Shown one piece after another: positions 43,907-53,274 of a DNA stretch of 64,000 nucleotides (positions are counted from its first letter, which is position 1; every line of letters starts with the position of its first letter). A program made the position numbers and the translations under genes. This DNA is from Methylobacterium sp. J-078 (GTDB lineage Bacteria > Pseudomonadota > Alphaproteobacteria > Rhizobiales > Beijerinckiaceae). The notes below the pieces were generated by a model, which was not told the origin of the DNA, searched no databases, and was given only the letters and a program-made list of their open reading frames with translations. The stretch is taken from assembly GCF_022829285.1 (NCBI RefSeq), contig NZ_JAKSYI010000108.1:1-64000 (forward strand). The letters are read 5' to 3'.

Positions 43907-44275
43907 TCAGAGGTCGGGCTGGTTGAGGACGTAGGGGCCGATCTGGCTCTGGAGATCGATGAACGTGCCCGAACGGCGCGCCATCACCTCGTCGACCACG
44001 ATCACCGGGATGCCGGCCTGGCGCATCTGCTCGCGCAGGCGCTCGGAGAGCTGGGCATAGGCCGGGTCGCGCCGGGAGGAGGCCTGAAGCAGGATCGCGG
44101 CCGGGCGCGCGATCACCGCGAGCACGTCGTGCGCCGCCTCCAGGGAGGCCGTGACGCTGGCGTAGCCGAGCTCCGCGAGCTCGGCGGCGAGCGAATGATC
44201 GATGGCACGGTGGCCATCGTCGACAACGAGAACTTGTTGCAGCGCACCCATGAGCATCAGTGCTAGCCCATCCAT
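43907..44275 (-). CDS. Degenerate receiver-domain protein
   Basis: 122 residues from the ATG at 44275, preceded by AAGGGA. The fold follows a response-regulator receiver: first strand and acidic pair QQVLVVDDGHRAIDHSLAAE, helix AELGYASVTASLEAAHDVLA, then ARPAAILLQASSR where the usual phospho-acceptor Asp is replaced by Gln, and GIPVIVVDEVMARRSGTFID. Because the acceptor is lost, it is probably a phosphorylation-independent (pseudo-receiver) protein. No output domain or kinase gene adjoins it. Starts at 44242 or 44236 are also possible. Confidence 0.65.
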   Translation of the reverse strand: MDGLALMLMGALQQVLVVDDGHRAIDHSLAAELAELGYASVTASLEAAHDVLAVIARPAAILLQASSRRDPAYAQLSERLREQMRQAGIPVIVVDEVMARRSGTFIDLQSQIGPYVLNQPDL

Positions 44276-44547
44276 CGTCCCTTGGGAAGAGACCTGTGTG
44301 ACAACACACATGGAGGCGGTTGGTTCGCCGGCCACGGTTCGATCAGCAAACTGCCTCGCCACCGGTGACCAGAGGATGAACCGAATCGGTGCGCCGCATC
44401 ATCCGCGCACAGGAATGCGCGCCCGGGGACGCCAAGGCTCTGGAAGGGCCCGATATTCCGGTTCGCCGCGCCGCGGCGGCGGACCGGGTCAGGGCGCCGG
44501 AGGAACCCGATTTCCCGCCCCGCCCGAAGTGACGGGGGCATGACGGG

Positions 44548-45930
44548 TCAGGCGCGATGGATCGCCAGGGTCTGCCCGTCCTCGACGCCGCTCAGGAAGG
44601 CGGAGGCGTTCCAGGCGTCGGCCATCTCGGTCGGCGCGATCTCGCGCTGCAGCGGTTCGGCGTGGCAGGCGCGGCCCCGGAAGGCGAGGCGGCCGTCCGC
44701 ATCCCGGCGCAGGGCCATGAGGGTGGAGAACAGGGGGCCGCGCTCCGGGCAGGCCAGGGTAAGGGCGACGTCGTTGGCGTCCCGCGCGCCGGTGAGCAGG
44801 GCGGTCTCGTCGAAGGCGACGACATCCACGATCGGGCGGCCCGCCTCGGGGCTCAGCCAGCGCGGCCCGAGGCGTCCCGGGGCGCGATGCGCCAGGACGA
44901 TGGAATCCAGGGTCGCGGGCAGGCGGCTGGCGGCGAGGTTGCGCTCCAGGGCCGCGGGGGCGACGAGGCGGGTCGGGAGCGGCCGGTCGAGGGCCGCGGC
45001 GAAGCTGCGCGCCTCGAAGACCGGCAGGGTCTCCAGGCCGGCGCCCCCGACGAGAGCGGCCCCGAGACCGGTGACGAGGCCGCGCAGGTCGCCCTGCGGA
45101 AGCAGGGAGAGGATGCGGTCACCCGGCAGGACCCGGGCGGTGACGAGGTGGACCGCGATGGCCGCGAGCAGGGCGTCGCCGCTGCGATGGACCGGGCGGG
45201 CGGGATCGCCGCCCGCGAAGCTGATCAGCCCGCCGGGCCCCGGCGCGTGGGGGCCGCCCGTCCCGTCGAGGGCCATGGCGTCGAGGTTGATCACGCCGTC
45301 CGGCACGTCCGGCCCGAAGGCGGCGAGGTAGCGCAGGCCGAAATAGCGCACCGCGACCCGGCAGAGGCGCTCGGCCGGGGCGAGGGCGCCGCAGCGGGAC
45401 TGGGTGATGATGGCGGGGAGGGCGGCGGCCTGCACCGCGACGAGCAGGGCCTCCTCGTCGAGGTCGAGGGGCAGCAGGCAGGGGATGTGCCCGGCCGCCT
45501 CCACCGCGAGGTAGGCCAGGAAGCTCTCCGAACTGCCGGCCAGCGCGATGCCGATGCGGCTCGCCGGTGCCAGGCGCCAAGTCCGCAGGCCGTTGGCGAG
45601 GCGGCCCACGATCTCGGCGGCGGCCGCGTAGGTCCAGCTGATGGCGGGCCGCCCGCTCCAGACGGACTTGTGGGGGGAATCCACGAAGGCGAGGCGTTGC
45701 GGATGGGCCTGCGCGGTGGCCGCCAGCAGGGTGCAGAGCCGTTGCGACCGGGGCGGGACGCGCACGCCCTCCGCCCCCGGACCGGCGGAACCGGATTCGG
45801 ATGCGGGTCGCGCCTCCCGTCCGGCCGCGTCCCCGTTGCCGGGGACACCGCTCGTCGGGACGGCGATGCGGGACAGGGGAATGCCCGCCCGGATGGAATC
45901 GAGGAGATGGGCTGCTTGCTGCGCCGACAC
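44548..45930 (-). CDS. AMP-binding (acyl-CoA synthetase-like) protein, degenerate
   Basis: 460 residues, GTG start. After a low-complexity leader (~1-60) the sequence follows the N-terminal domain of ANL adenylating enzymes: ISWTYAAAAEIVGRLANGL, RIGIALAGSSESFLAYLAVE, GHIPCLLPLDLDEEALLVAV, LPQGDLRGLVTGLGAALVGG. The phosphate-binding loop expected as SSGTTGxPK is FAGGDPARPVHRS here, and the C-terminal lid domain with the catalytic Lys is missing; the protein ends soon after the adenylate-motif region. It is therefore unlikely to be a normal CoA ligase. It may be a regulatory or carrier-binding relative. Confidence 0.65.
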   Translation of the reverse strand: MSAQQAAHLLDSIRAGIPLSRIAVPTSGVPGNGDAAGREARPASESGSAGPGAEGVRVPPRSQRLCTLLAATAQAHPQRLAFVDSPHKSVWSGRPAISWTYAAAAEIVGRLANGLRTWRLAPASRIGIALAGSSESFLAYLAVEAAGHIPCLLPLDLDEEALLVAVQAAALPAIITQSRCGALAPAERLCRVAVRYFGLRYLAAFGPDVPDGVINLDAMALDGTGGPHAPGPGGLISFAGGDPARPVHRSGDALLAAIAVHLVTARVLPGDRILSLLPQGDLRGLVTGLGAALVGGAGLETLPVFEARSFAAALDRPLPTRLVAPAALERNLAASRLPATLDSIVLAHRAPGRLGPRWLSPEAGRPIVDVVAFDETALLTGARDANDVALTLACPERGPLFSTLMALRRDADGRLAFRGRACHAEPLQREIAPTEMADAWNASAFLSGVEDGQTLAIHRA

Positions 45931-46392
45931 GTGCGCTGACTCCCGCTACCCGTCGTTCATGAAGGTTTAGGGTTAAGCCTCGCTTAAGCGCCGCCCGTCG
46001 GATCGACGGCAACCCGGGGCGGTCCGGAGCCCGCGCAACGGCCGCGGTGTCATGTCTTCGCCGCAATCGGGAGGAAAGCAGGCCGCCCTGTCGTTCGGGC
46101 GGGATTGCGCCGTCGACCGGCGCGGCCCGTGGGCGACCGGACGGGGGCGGAAGGGTTCCGCCGCGCCGGTGCGTCCCGGTCCAACCATGATCTCGGCCAA
46201 GGGGTGATCTCGGTCACAGGGGGCAATTCCGGCGATCCGGCACGGCGATTTCGCCGGGCTGCGGCCGGAACGCCGCCGCGATGCCCGAAGCGCCCTTGAA
46301 GTCCGAACCATTCGATGCGAATCCGCGCGCCAACTTCACGGCGCATCCCGCGAGCCGAATCCGTTACGCCGACATCCAAGGGGTCTGAGCTG
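45931..46392. other. Intergenic before ialB, nothing recognised
   Basis: About 460 bp between divergent genes. Apart from the near repeat tgatctcggccaagg / tgatctcggtcacagg (46190-46220), I find no gene or clear regulatory motif. Confidence 0.4.
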
Positions 46393-47178
46393 ATGTTCTT
46401 CGCCAACCATCCCGCGCGCCCGCTGCGCGTCGCCGCGTTCCTCGCCCTGGCGGGTCTTGCTGGAGCAGGTCTTGCTGGAGCCGGGCCGGCCCTCGCGCAG
46501 GCGCCCAAGGGCAAGCCGGCGGCCCCGACCGCACCCGCTCCGACGGCCCCGCCGGCCGGTGCGCCGACCAACGCGGCCCAGACCGGCCCGCAGATCGTCA
46601 ACGTGAAGTCGGATCCGGCCCAGACGGAGTGGACCAAGGTCTGCGGCAAGGACCAGGGCAGCGGCACCGACGTCTGCTACACCACCCGCGACTTCGTCTC
46701 CGACCAGGGCCAGCCCGTCCTGGCGGTCGCCGTCTACGAGATGAAGAACGCCGCCCAGAAGCAGGAGGTGCGCGTGGTGCGCTACCTGCTGCCCCTCGGC
46801 CTCCTGCTGCAGCCCGGCATCCGCTTCACCGTCGACGGCCAGCAGGCCACCGCGGGCAAGTTCGCGGTCTGCTTCCCCAACGGCTGCTTCGCGGAAGCCG
46901 GCGGCGTCGGCCCCGAGCTCATCAACGCGATGAAGAAGGGCACGTCCCTGAACGTCAGCGTCCAGAACCAGACCCAGCGCGAAGTCACCTTCGCGGTGCC
47001 GATCGCCGGCTTCGGCAAGGCCTTCGACGGCCCGGCCATCGACCCGAAGGTGCTCGAGGAGCAGCAGAAGAAGCTTCAGGCCGAGCTCGAGAAGCGCTCC
47101 GAGGACATGCGCAAGAAGCTGGAGCAGCAGAACGCCGGCGGCGCGGCCGCCCCGGCCGCCACCGCTCCCAAGCCGTAA
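46393..47178 (+). CDS. Invasion-associated locus B (IalB) family protein
   Basis: 261 residues. The ATG at 46393 follows AAGGGG. Signal peptide with a LAGAGLAGAGPALAQ end, a Pro/Ala-rich linker, then the IalB domain: WTKVCGKDQGSGTDVCYTTR, LPLGLLLQPGIRFTVDGQQ, FAVCFPNGCFAEAG with paired cysteines, and an IAGFGKAFDGPAIDP end. The C-terminus is a charged helix (EEQQKKLQAELEKRSEDMRK) and a Pro/Ala tail. The family is periplasmic and widespread in Hyphomicrobiales; despite its name it is not specific to pathogens. A strong terminator follows. Confidence 0.9.
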   Translation: MFFANHPARPLRVAAFLALAGLAGAGLAGAGPALAQAPKGKPAAPTAPAPTAPPAGAPTNAAQTGPQIVNVKSDPAQTEWTKVCGKDQGSGTDVCYTTRDFVSDQGQPVLAVAVYEMKNAAQKQEVRVVRYLLPLGLLLQPGIRFTVDGQQATAGKFAVCFPNGCFAEAGGVGPELINAMKKGTSLNVSVQNQTQREVTFAVPIAGFGKAFDGPAIDPKVLEEQQKKLQAELEKRSEDMRKKLEQQNAGGAAAPAATAPKP

Positions 47179-47217
47179 GAACGGCGCATCCGGCCGGTCG
47201 CCCCAGTGCGGCCGGCT

Positions 47218-47266
47218 CCCCAACGAAGAAAGGCCAGGCGCGATGCCTGGCATTTCTTCGTTGGGG
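47218..47266. terminator. Bidirectional terminator between ialB and hspQ
   Basis: Outer perfect 14-bp stem CCCCAACGAAGAAA (47218-47231) with TTTCTTCGTTGGGG (47253-47266), and an inner hairpin GCCAGGC-N5-GCCTGGC (47233-47251). It sits between two converging genes. Confidence 0.88.
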
Positions 47267-47274
47267 AGGCTTCG

Positions 47275-47631
47275 TCAGTTGGCGTGGGCCGCCCCGCGCA
47301 TGCGGTAGCTGCCGTCGGCACCCCGCTCGAACACCTCGGCGATACCGGTGTGGCGCAGGGCCTCGCCGGAGGTATCGGGCACGAGGTTCTGCTCGGACAC
47401 GTAGGCCACGTACTCGCTCTCCGCGTTCTCGGCGAGCAGGTGGTAGAAGGGCTGATCCTTGCGCGGCCGGACCTCCTCGGGGATCGCCAGCCACCATTCC
47501 TCCGTGTTGTCGAACACTGGATCGATGTCGAACACGATGCCGCGGAAGGGATAGATGCGGTGGCGCACCACGGCGCCGAGGCCGAACTTGGCGGTTCTCA
47601 TCAGGGAATCGGGTGCGATCGATCGGGTCAT
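47275..47631 (-). CDS. hspQ: Heat shock protein HspQ
   Basis: 118 residues from the ATG at 47631 (MTRSIAPDSLMRTAKFGLG); the Met 10 residues on is the alternative start. Conserved HspQ core: RTAKFGLGAVVRHRIYPFRG, DPVFDNTEEWW, RKDQPFYHLLAE and YVAYVSEQNLVPD. HspQ is a small hemimethylated-DNA-binding (YccV-like) protein that, in enterobacteria, acts as a Lon specificity factor and promotes degradation of DnaA. Cytoplasmic. Convergent with ialB. Confidence 0.93.
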   Translation of the reverse strand: MTRSIAPDSLMRTAKFGLGAVVRHRIYPFRGIVFDIDPVFDNTEEWWLAIPEEVRPRKDQPFYHLLAENAESEYVAYVSEQNLVPDTSGEALRHTGIAEVFERGADGSYRMRGAAHAN

Positions 47632-47708
47632 GGTCTGCAAAATAAGACGCCGCGACCCGGTTGTCATCGGCGGCGCGCCGCCGATGACGGGAGGCATGCG
47701 CGAAACGC

Positions 47709-48761
47709 TCAGGCCAGACCGTAGGTCTTGGCGAGTTCCGGATCCTTTTCGGCGACGAGCTTGGCGAGATCGACGATGACCTTGGCCTGCTTCCAGGTGG
47801 CGTCGTCCTGCATCTTGCCGTCGAGCATCACCGCGCCGGTGCCGTCCGGCATCGCTTCGACGATCCGCACCGCGAAGGCGACCTCGGCCGGATCGGGCGC
47901 GAAGACCCGCTTGGCGATGGCGACCTGATTTGGGTGGAGCGTCCAGGCCCCGGCGCAGCCCATCAGGAAGGCGTTGCGGAACTGGGCCTCGCAGGCATCC
48001 CCGTCCGAGAAGTCACCGAACGGGCCGTAGAAGGCCTTGAGGCCGTTGGCCATGCAGGCATCGACCATTTTCGCGATGGTGTAGTGCCACAGATCCTGCT
48101 GGGCGCTCGCCCGAGCGGCGCCATCCGACGTCGGATCGGCGATGACGCGGTAATCCGGGTGGCCGCCGCCGACCCGGGTGGTCTTCATGCCGCGCGACGC
48201 CGCCAGATCGGCGGGGCCGAGGCTCATGCCGTGCATGCGCGGCGAGGCCGAGGCGATGGCGTCCACGTTGGCGACACCCTCGGCGGTCTCCAGGATGGCG
48301 TGGACGAGGATCGGCTTGGTCACCCCATGCCGGGCCTCGAGCTGGGCGAGCAGCTGGTCGATGTAGTGGATGTCCCACGGCCCCTCGACCTTGGGCACCA
48401 TCACGACGTCGAGCTTGTCCCCGACTTCGGCGACGATCTCGAACAGGTCATCGAGAATCCAAGGGCTGTTCAGGGCGTTGATGCGGGTCCAGAGGCCGGT
48501 GCCGGAGGCGGCGAAGTCGGTGGCCCGGGCCATGGCCACGAATCCCTTGCGCGCGGCCTCCTTCTGGTCGATCGGCACCGCGTCCTCGAGGTTGCCGAGC
48601 ACCACGTCCACGGTGGCGGCGAGCTCCGGCACGCGGGCGCGCACCTTCTCGTTGTGGGGCGGCACGAAGTGGATCATCCGCTCCAGCTTGACGGGAAGCT
48701 CGCGGAACGGCGCCGGGGCACCCGTGGCGAGGGGTTGGAAGAAGCGGCGTGGCAATTTCAT
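47709..48761 (-). CDS. HpcH/HpaI aldolase-family CoA-ester lyase (malyl-CoA lyase-like)
   Basis: 350-residue TIM-barrel enzyme of the citrate-lyase-beta/malyl-CoA lyase family. Visible: [17 protein letters not shown] (Mg-site acidic residues), WTRINAL (substrate Arg), [29 protein letters not shown], the [14 protein letters not shown] signature, and [20 protein letters not shown] with [11 protein letters not shown]. Reaction expected: reversible cleavage of a (methyl)malyl-CoA to acetyl- or propionyl-CoA plus glyoxylate. It differs in many places from the serine-cycle MclA of Methylorubrum, so it is likely a paralogue with another substrate or a thioesterase. Confidence 0.82.
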   Translation of the reverse strand: MKLPRRFFQPLATGAPAPFRELPVKLERMIHFVPPHNEKVRARVPELAATVDVVLGNLEDAVPIDQKEAARKGFVAMARATDFAASGTGLWTRINALNSPWILDDLFEIVAEVGDKLDVVMVPKVEGPWDIHYIDQLLAQLEARHGVTKPILVHAILETAEGVANVDAIASASPRMHGMSLGPADLAASRGMKTTRVGGGHPDYRVIADPTSDGAARASAQQDLWHYTIAKMVDACMANGLKAFYGPFGDFSDGDACEAQFRNAFLMGCAGAWTLHPNQVAIAKRVFAPDPAEVAFAVRIVEAMPDGTGAVMLDGKMQDDATWKQAKVIVDLAKLVAEKDPELAKTYGLA

Positions 48762-48965
48762 GGGCGTCTCAGGCTCCTGTTCTTCTCGTCCGTCGGGGTC
48801 CCGCCTCAGCGGTTAGTTCAAGGCCTGCCACCTCGTAAAGGTGTGCGGGCGCACGCAAACCGTTTGCCCCGCGGCCCGAACAGGCGTCTCATCGGAACGT
48901 GAGTCGTCCCCTCACGTTTTCAGGTCCGAGGGGGGCACCTCAACCAGACGCGAAGGACGGACCCC

Positions 48966-50246
48966 ATGTCCGGATCATCGATCAGGCGGAACGGGCTCCG
49001 GCATCCGGTGCTGCTCTGCGCGGCCGTGATGGCCTTGAGCCTTCCGCAGGCGACGTTCGCCGCAGAGCGGGGCAAGTCCGGCGAAGCGCGCCGGACCGAG
49101 CGCGCCGCCTTCACCGCCGCCGAATCGGCCGCCGCCCGTCCCGACGGACTTCCCGCAACGGTGCGGATCGCGGGCGACGACGCCCCGGCCTTCCGGGCCC
49201 TCGTCGAGGGGGCGTCCGCGGCCGCGCAGCCCTGGCTCGTGCTCTCCGGCGGCGGCGAGAACGGCGCCTTCGCGGCCGGCCTCCTCAACGGCTGGAGCGA
49301 GGCGGGTACCCGGCCGGCGTTCGGCATCGTCACCGGCGTCAGCACCGGCGCGATGATCGCGCCCTTCGCCTTCATCGGTGCCTCGGGCGACGCGGCGTTG
49401 CGACAGAACTACACCGAGATCTCCGCCGCCGACGTGTTCGAGTTCGGCGGCACGAACGAGGCCCTCACCGACACCTGGCCGCTCAAGCGTCGGATCGAGC
49501 GGGCGGTGACCCCGGACCTGCTCCGCGCGGTGGCGGCCGAGCACGCCAAGGGCCGGCGCCTGCTCGTGGCGACCACGGCGGTGGACGGCGAGCGCCCGGT
49601 CCTGTGGGACATGGGCGCCATCGCGCAGGCCGGCGGACCGAAGGCACTGGCGCTGTTCCGGTCGGTCATCCTGGCCTCGTCGGCCGTGCCGGGCGTGTTC
49701 CCGCCGGTGATGATCGACGCGGTGGCGGACGCCAAGCACTTTCAGGAGATGCACGACGACGGCGGCACCACGGCGCCGTACTACCTCGCCCCGGAGGCGC
49801 TGCTGCAGGCCAAGGACCCCGCGCCCCTGCCGACGCGCCAGGTCTACCTCGTGATCAACAACAGCCTGACGCCCGATTTCCAGATGGCCTCGCGCACCAC
49901 CCTGAGCGTGCTCGGCCGCTCGATGTCGGCGGCGATCAAGGCGCAGACGCGCGCAGCCCTGGCCCTGAGCCGGAGCTTCGCCCAGCGCACAGGTCTCGAC
50001 CTGGAGGTGGCTCAGATCGACGACCGCTTCGGGAAGACCTCCGCGGCGCCCTTCGACCAGGGCTACATGAAGGCGCTGTACGCCCACGGCGTCGAACTGG
50101 GCCGGGCCGGCACCGCCTTCCGGGGGAGCGACACGCGGCCGGACGACGTCGCCACCGGCTCGGTGAGCCGCCACACCCTTCGCGAGGTCCCGGCCGCGCC
50201 GGAGACACTGGCTCGGTCCGAGGTTCGGAGCGTCGCCGGGCGCTGA
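48966..50246 (+). CDS. Exported patatin-like phospholipase
   Basis: 426 residues. Signal peptide (~1-32, LLCAAVMALSLPQATFA). Patatin domain with oxyanion loop LSGGGENGAFAAGLL, nucleophile motif GVSTGAM and catalytic Asp in HDDGGTTAPYYL, plus SSAVPGVFPPVM. It probably acts as an envelope lipase. A polar tail follows. It stands alone, divergent from the CoA-ester lyase gene, and is unrelated in domain layout to the cytoplasmic cNMP-binding patatin at 25023-26768. Confidence 0.88.
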   Translation: MSGSSIRRNGLRHPVLLCAAVMALSLPQATFAAERGKSGEARRTERAAFTAAESAAARPDGLPATVRIAGDDAPAFRALVEGASAAAQPWLVLSGGGENGAFAAGLLNGWSEAGTRPAFGIVTGVSTGAMIAPFAFIGASGDAALRQNYTEISAADVFEFGGTNEALTDTWPLKRRIERAVTPDLLRAVAAEHAKGRRLLVATTAVDGERPVLWDMGAIAQAGGPKALALFRSVILASSAVPGVFPPVMIDAVADAKHFQEMHDDGGTTAPYYLAPEALLQAKDPAPLPTRQVYLVINNSLTPDFQMASRTTLSVLGRSMSAAIKAQTRAALALSRSFAQRTGLDLEVAQIDDRFGKTSAAPFDQGYMKALYAHGVELGRAGTAFRGSDTRPDDVATGSVSRHTLREVPAAPETLARSEVRSVAGR

Positions 50247-50270
50247 TCAGCGCATCAGGCTCTCGGCGCG

Positions 50271-51482
50271 TCAGCGCATCAGACTTGGCGCCCCGAGGCG
50301 GGGCAGCACGCCTTCGCGCATGACGACCCGGCGCAATGGGCCGATCGTCGTCATGGCGAGGAGCCCGAGGCCGCGCAGGGCATCCACCGGCAGGAGGCCG
50401 GTGAGCAGGGAGCGGTTCAGGGCGTCCACCGCCGTGGTGCGCAGGCGCGCATCGAGGCGCCGTCCCCGCGCGAAGCCGGCGAGCGCGGCGTGCGAACCGG
50501 GATCGCGCCCGTCCTCCACCGCCCGCATCACCGCGTCGCGCAAGGCGGCCGCGTCGCGCAGGCCCAGGTTCAGGCCCTGTGCGCCGATGGGGGGGAAGAC
50601 GTGGGCGGCCTCGCCGATCAGGGCGAGACGGGCCGCGACCGGGCTCGGCACGGACAGGCCCCGCATCGGCACGAGGCCGCGTGGCCCGTCGATGCGCATC
50701 GATCCCAGCATCGCCTGGGCCTGGTGCTCGACCGCCCGGGCGAGGGCGTCGTCGTCGAGGGCGGAGAGTCGCTTGGCCGGCCCCTCGCTCATCACCCAGA
50801 CGAGGCTCGACCGATGTCCACCCGGTAACGGCACCAGGGTGAACGGCCCCTGCCGGGTGTGGAACTCGGTGGAGACGTCGCGGTGCGGCCGCGTATGGGC
50901 GAGGATCGTCGTGATGGCGCTCTGCGGATAGGCCCAGCTGCGCGGCGCGATGCCGGAGGCCTCGCGCAGCCGCGAGCGGGCGCCGTCCGCCCCGGCCACG
51001 AGGCGGGCCGACAGGGTGGTGCCGCCGGCCAGCGTGATCGTGGCCGCGTCGGCACCGGCCGCAAAGCCCGCAGCGTCCTCTTCGAACAGGGTCAGGTTGG
51101 CGGCGGCCCGGGCCGCGGCGCGAAGGCCCTCGACCAGGCGGGCGCTCTCGACGTTCCAGCCGAAGGCGTCGAGGCCGATCTCGGTGGCGACGAAGCGGGC
51201 CGGGGGCGGGCGGAACAGGCTGCCGGTGTCGTCGACGATGTGGAGTTCGGCCAGCGGGCTCGCATGGGGCGCGATCGCCGCCCAGACCCCGAGGGCGTCG
51301 AGGAAGCGCACCGAGCCGTCGAGGAGCGCCACCGTGCGCCCGTCGGCCACGGGGGCGTGCCGGCCGACGAGGGCGGTGGGCACGCCCTCGCGGGCCAGCG
51401 CCAGGGCGAGGCTCAGGCCCGCCGCGCCGGCACCGACCACGGCGACCGCGAAGGATTCGGATTTCGGATGAAGTGTCGCCAC
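50271..51482 (-). CDS. UbiH/COQ6-type FAD monooxygenase
   Basis: 403 residues from a GTG at 51482 (MATLHPKSESFAVAVVGAGA) with AGGAG 11 bases upstream; ATG at 51512 is the alternative. FAD-binding GxGxxG in VVGAGAAGLSLALAL, the VAGADGARSRLRE loop and ALIGEAAHVFPPIGAQGLNL, where the usual GD of this motif is GE. The family hydroxylates the ubiquinone ring at the inner membrane. The D-to-E change is conservative, so activity is still likely. Which ring position it serves cannot be told from sequence alone. Confidence 0.85.
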   Translation of the reverse strand: MATLHPKSESFAVAVVGAGAAGLSLALALAREGVPTALVGRHAPVADGRTVALLDGSVRFLDALGVWAAIAPHASPLAELHIVDDTGSLFRPPPARFVATEIGLDAFGWNVESARLVEGLRAAARAAANLTLFEEDAAGFAAGADAATITLAGGTTLSARLVAGADGARSRLREASGIAPRSWAYPQSAITTILAHTRPHRDVSTEFHTRQGPFTLVPLPGGHRSSLVWVMSEGPAKRLSALDDDALARAVEHQAQAMLGSMRIDGPRGLVPMRGLSVPSPVAARLALIGEAAHVFPPIGAQGLNLGLRDAAALRDAVMRAVEDGRDPGSHAALAGFARGRRLDARLRTTAVDALNRSLLTGLLPVDALRGLGLLAMTTIGPLRRVVMREGVLPRLGAPSLMR

Positions 51483-51676
51483 GGGCTCGCGGTCTCCTGA
51501 CGGGCGGCGCATCGGTCTCTGCAAGAACCCGGCTTGAGACCGGCCTGCCCGAAGACCCTAACGCTTACAGAGGCGTGTCACCGCGCCGGTCAAGGTCGCG
51601 ATGGTGCCGCAGGGACCCGGCTTGTACCATCCTGCCCCAGGCCGTGGACATCGGCGGCCCGGAGGATGTCCGTTCC

Positions 51677-53068
51677 ATGAGCCTGTTCATCGCCCTGCTG
51701 GCGCTCGGCTTCCTGATGCTCGTCGCCTACCGGGGCTTTTCCGTCATCCTGTTCGCGCCGGTGGCCGCCTTGCTGGCGGTGCTGCTCACCGACCCCTCAG
51801 CGGTGCTGCCGGTCTTCTCCGGCCTGTTCATGGAGAAGATGGTCGGCTTCGTGAAGCTGTACTTCCCGGTGTTTCTGCTCGGTGCCGTGTTCGGCAAGGT
51901 CATCGAGATGTCGGGCTTCTCCCGCTCCATCGTCAAGGCGGTGATCGACCTCGTGGGCGCGAGGCGTGCGGTGCTCTCCATCGTGCTGGTCTGCAACCTG
52001 CTCACCTACGGCGGCGTCTCGCTCTTCGTGGTGGTGTTCGCGGTCTATCCCTTCGCGGCCGAGGCCTTCCGCCTCAGCGACATCCCCAAGCGCCTGATCC
52101 CCGGCACCATCGCGCTCGGCGCCTTCTCCTACACGATGGACGCGTTGCCCGGCACGCCGCAGATCCAGAACATCATCCCCACCACCTTCTTCGGCACCAA
52201 CACCTGGGCCGCCCCCTGGCTCGGGCTGATCGGCGCAGCCTTCATCCTCGTGGTCGGCGTCGCCTATCTCGATCGGCGCATCGCCTCGGCCAAGGCCAAG
52301 GGCGAGGGCTACGGCACGGGCCACAGCAACGAGCCGCAGGTGATGGACGAGGCAGCCCGCGCCCACCCGGCCATCGCCCTCCTGCCGCTGATCGTGGTGG
52401 GCCTGTCGAACCTCGCCTTCACGGCCGCGATCCCGCGCCTCTACGGCGCGAAGGCCGAAACGGCGCTCGCCGGTCTCGACAAGCCCATCGTCACCACGGT
52501 CTCGTCCGTGACCGCGATCTGGGCGGTGGAACTGGCGCTGCTGGCCGGCATCCTCACCGTGCTGGTCTTCGCCTGGCGACCGGTCGCCTCAGGCTTCGCC
52601 GAGGGCAGCCGCGCGGCGGTGGCGGGCTCGCTGCTGGCCGCCATGAACACCGCCTCCGAATACGGCTTCGGCGCGGTCATCGCGGCGCTTCCCGGCTTCC
52701 TCGTCATCCGCGACGCCCTCTCGGCGATCCCGAATCCCCTGGTCAACGAGGCCGTGACGGTAACGGCGCTCGCCGGCATCACCGGCTCCGCCTCCGGCGG
52801 CATGAGCATCGCGCTGGCCGCCATGTCCTCCACCTTCATCGCGGCGGCGCAAGCCGCCAACATCCCCATGGAGGTCCTCCACCGGGTGGCCGCCATGGCG
52901 AGCGGTGGCATGGACACGCTGCCCCATAACGGCGCCGTCATCACCCTGCTGTCGGTGACGGGCCTGACCCACCGGCAGGCCTATGCCGATGTCTTCGCGA
53001 TCACGGTCCTGAAGACCGTGGCGGTGTTCCTGGTGATCGGGGTCTACTACCTCACCGGGATCGTCTGA
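51677..53068 (+). CDS. GntP-family permease
   Basis: 463-residue transporter with about 12-14 helices. The ATG at 51677 begins MSLFIALLALGFLMLVAYRG. Features: LLTYGGVSLFVVVFAVYPFA, FSYTMDALPGTPQIQNIIPT, the GITGSASGGMSIALAAMSST loop and HRVAAMASGGMDTLPHNGAV, all diagnostic for GntP/CitMHS-type gluconate and hydroxy-acid permeases. The substrate is probably a gluconate-like sugar acid, hydroxybutyrate or lactate; no catabolic gene adjoins to decide. Its last 22 bp overlap a convergent small gene. Confidence 0.9.
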   Translation: MSLFIALLALGFLMLVAYRGFSVILFAPVAALLAVLLTDPSAVLPVFSGLFMEKMVGFVKLYFPVFLLGAVFGKVIEMSGFSRSIVKAVIDLVGARRAVLSIVLVCNLLTYGGVSLFVVVFAVYPFAAEAFRLSDIPKRLIPGTIALGAFSYTMDALPGTPQIQNIIPTTFFGTNTWAAPWLGLIGAAFILVVGVAYLDRRIASAKAKGEGYGTGHSNEPQVMDEAARAHPAIALLPLIVVGLSNLAFTAAIPRLYGAKAETALAGLDKPIVTTVSSVTAIWAVELALLAGILTVLVFAWRPVASGFAEGSRAAVAGSLLAAMNTASEYGFGAVIAALPGFLVIRDALSAIPNPLVNEAVTVTALAGITGSASGGMSIALAAMSSTFIAAAQAANIPMEVLHRVAAMASGGMDTLPHNGAVITLLSVTGLTHRQAYADVFAITVLKTVAVFLVIGVYYLTGIV

Positions 53069-53274
53069 TCTCCGGCCTCCTCCGGCTCGACGAGCCGCAG
53101 GGTGAGTTCGGTGAAGGGCCGGATGTCCCAGGTCGGCCCGGCATGAAACATCATCACCACGGGCCGGCGGGCCAGGACCCGGAATTCGGGGAGCCCCGCA
53201 TCCGGGCGCAGGATCGTGCCCGGCTGGACGGCGGGGTCGTATCCGGCGGGGCGTATCCACACGATCTCGTCCAT
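53047..53274 (-). CDS. Small hypothetical protein
   Basis: 75 residues, soluble, beginning MDEIVWIRPAGYDPAVQPGT and ending with WDIRPFTELTLRLVEPEE. No motif recognised. The hydrophobic/polar alternation suggests a small beta-rich fold. It overlaps the end of the convergent GntP permease gene by 22 bp. The coherent amino-acid pattern supports it, but the ribosome binding site is weak. Confidence 0.5.
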   Translation of the reverse strand: MDEIVWIRPAGYDPAVQPGTILRPDAGLPEFRVLARRPVVMMFHAGPTWDIRPFTELTLRLVEPEEAGDQTIPVR

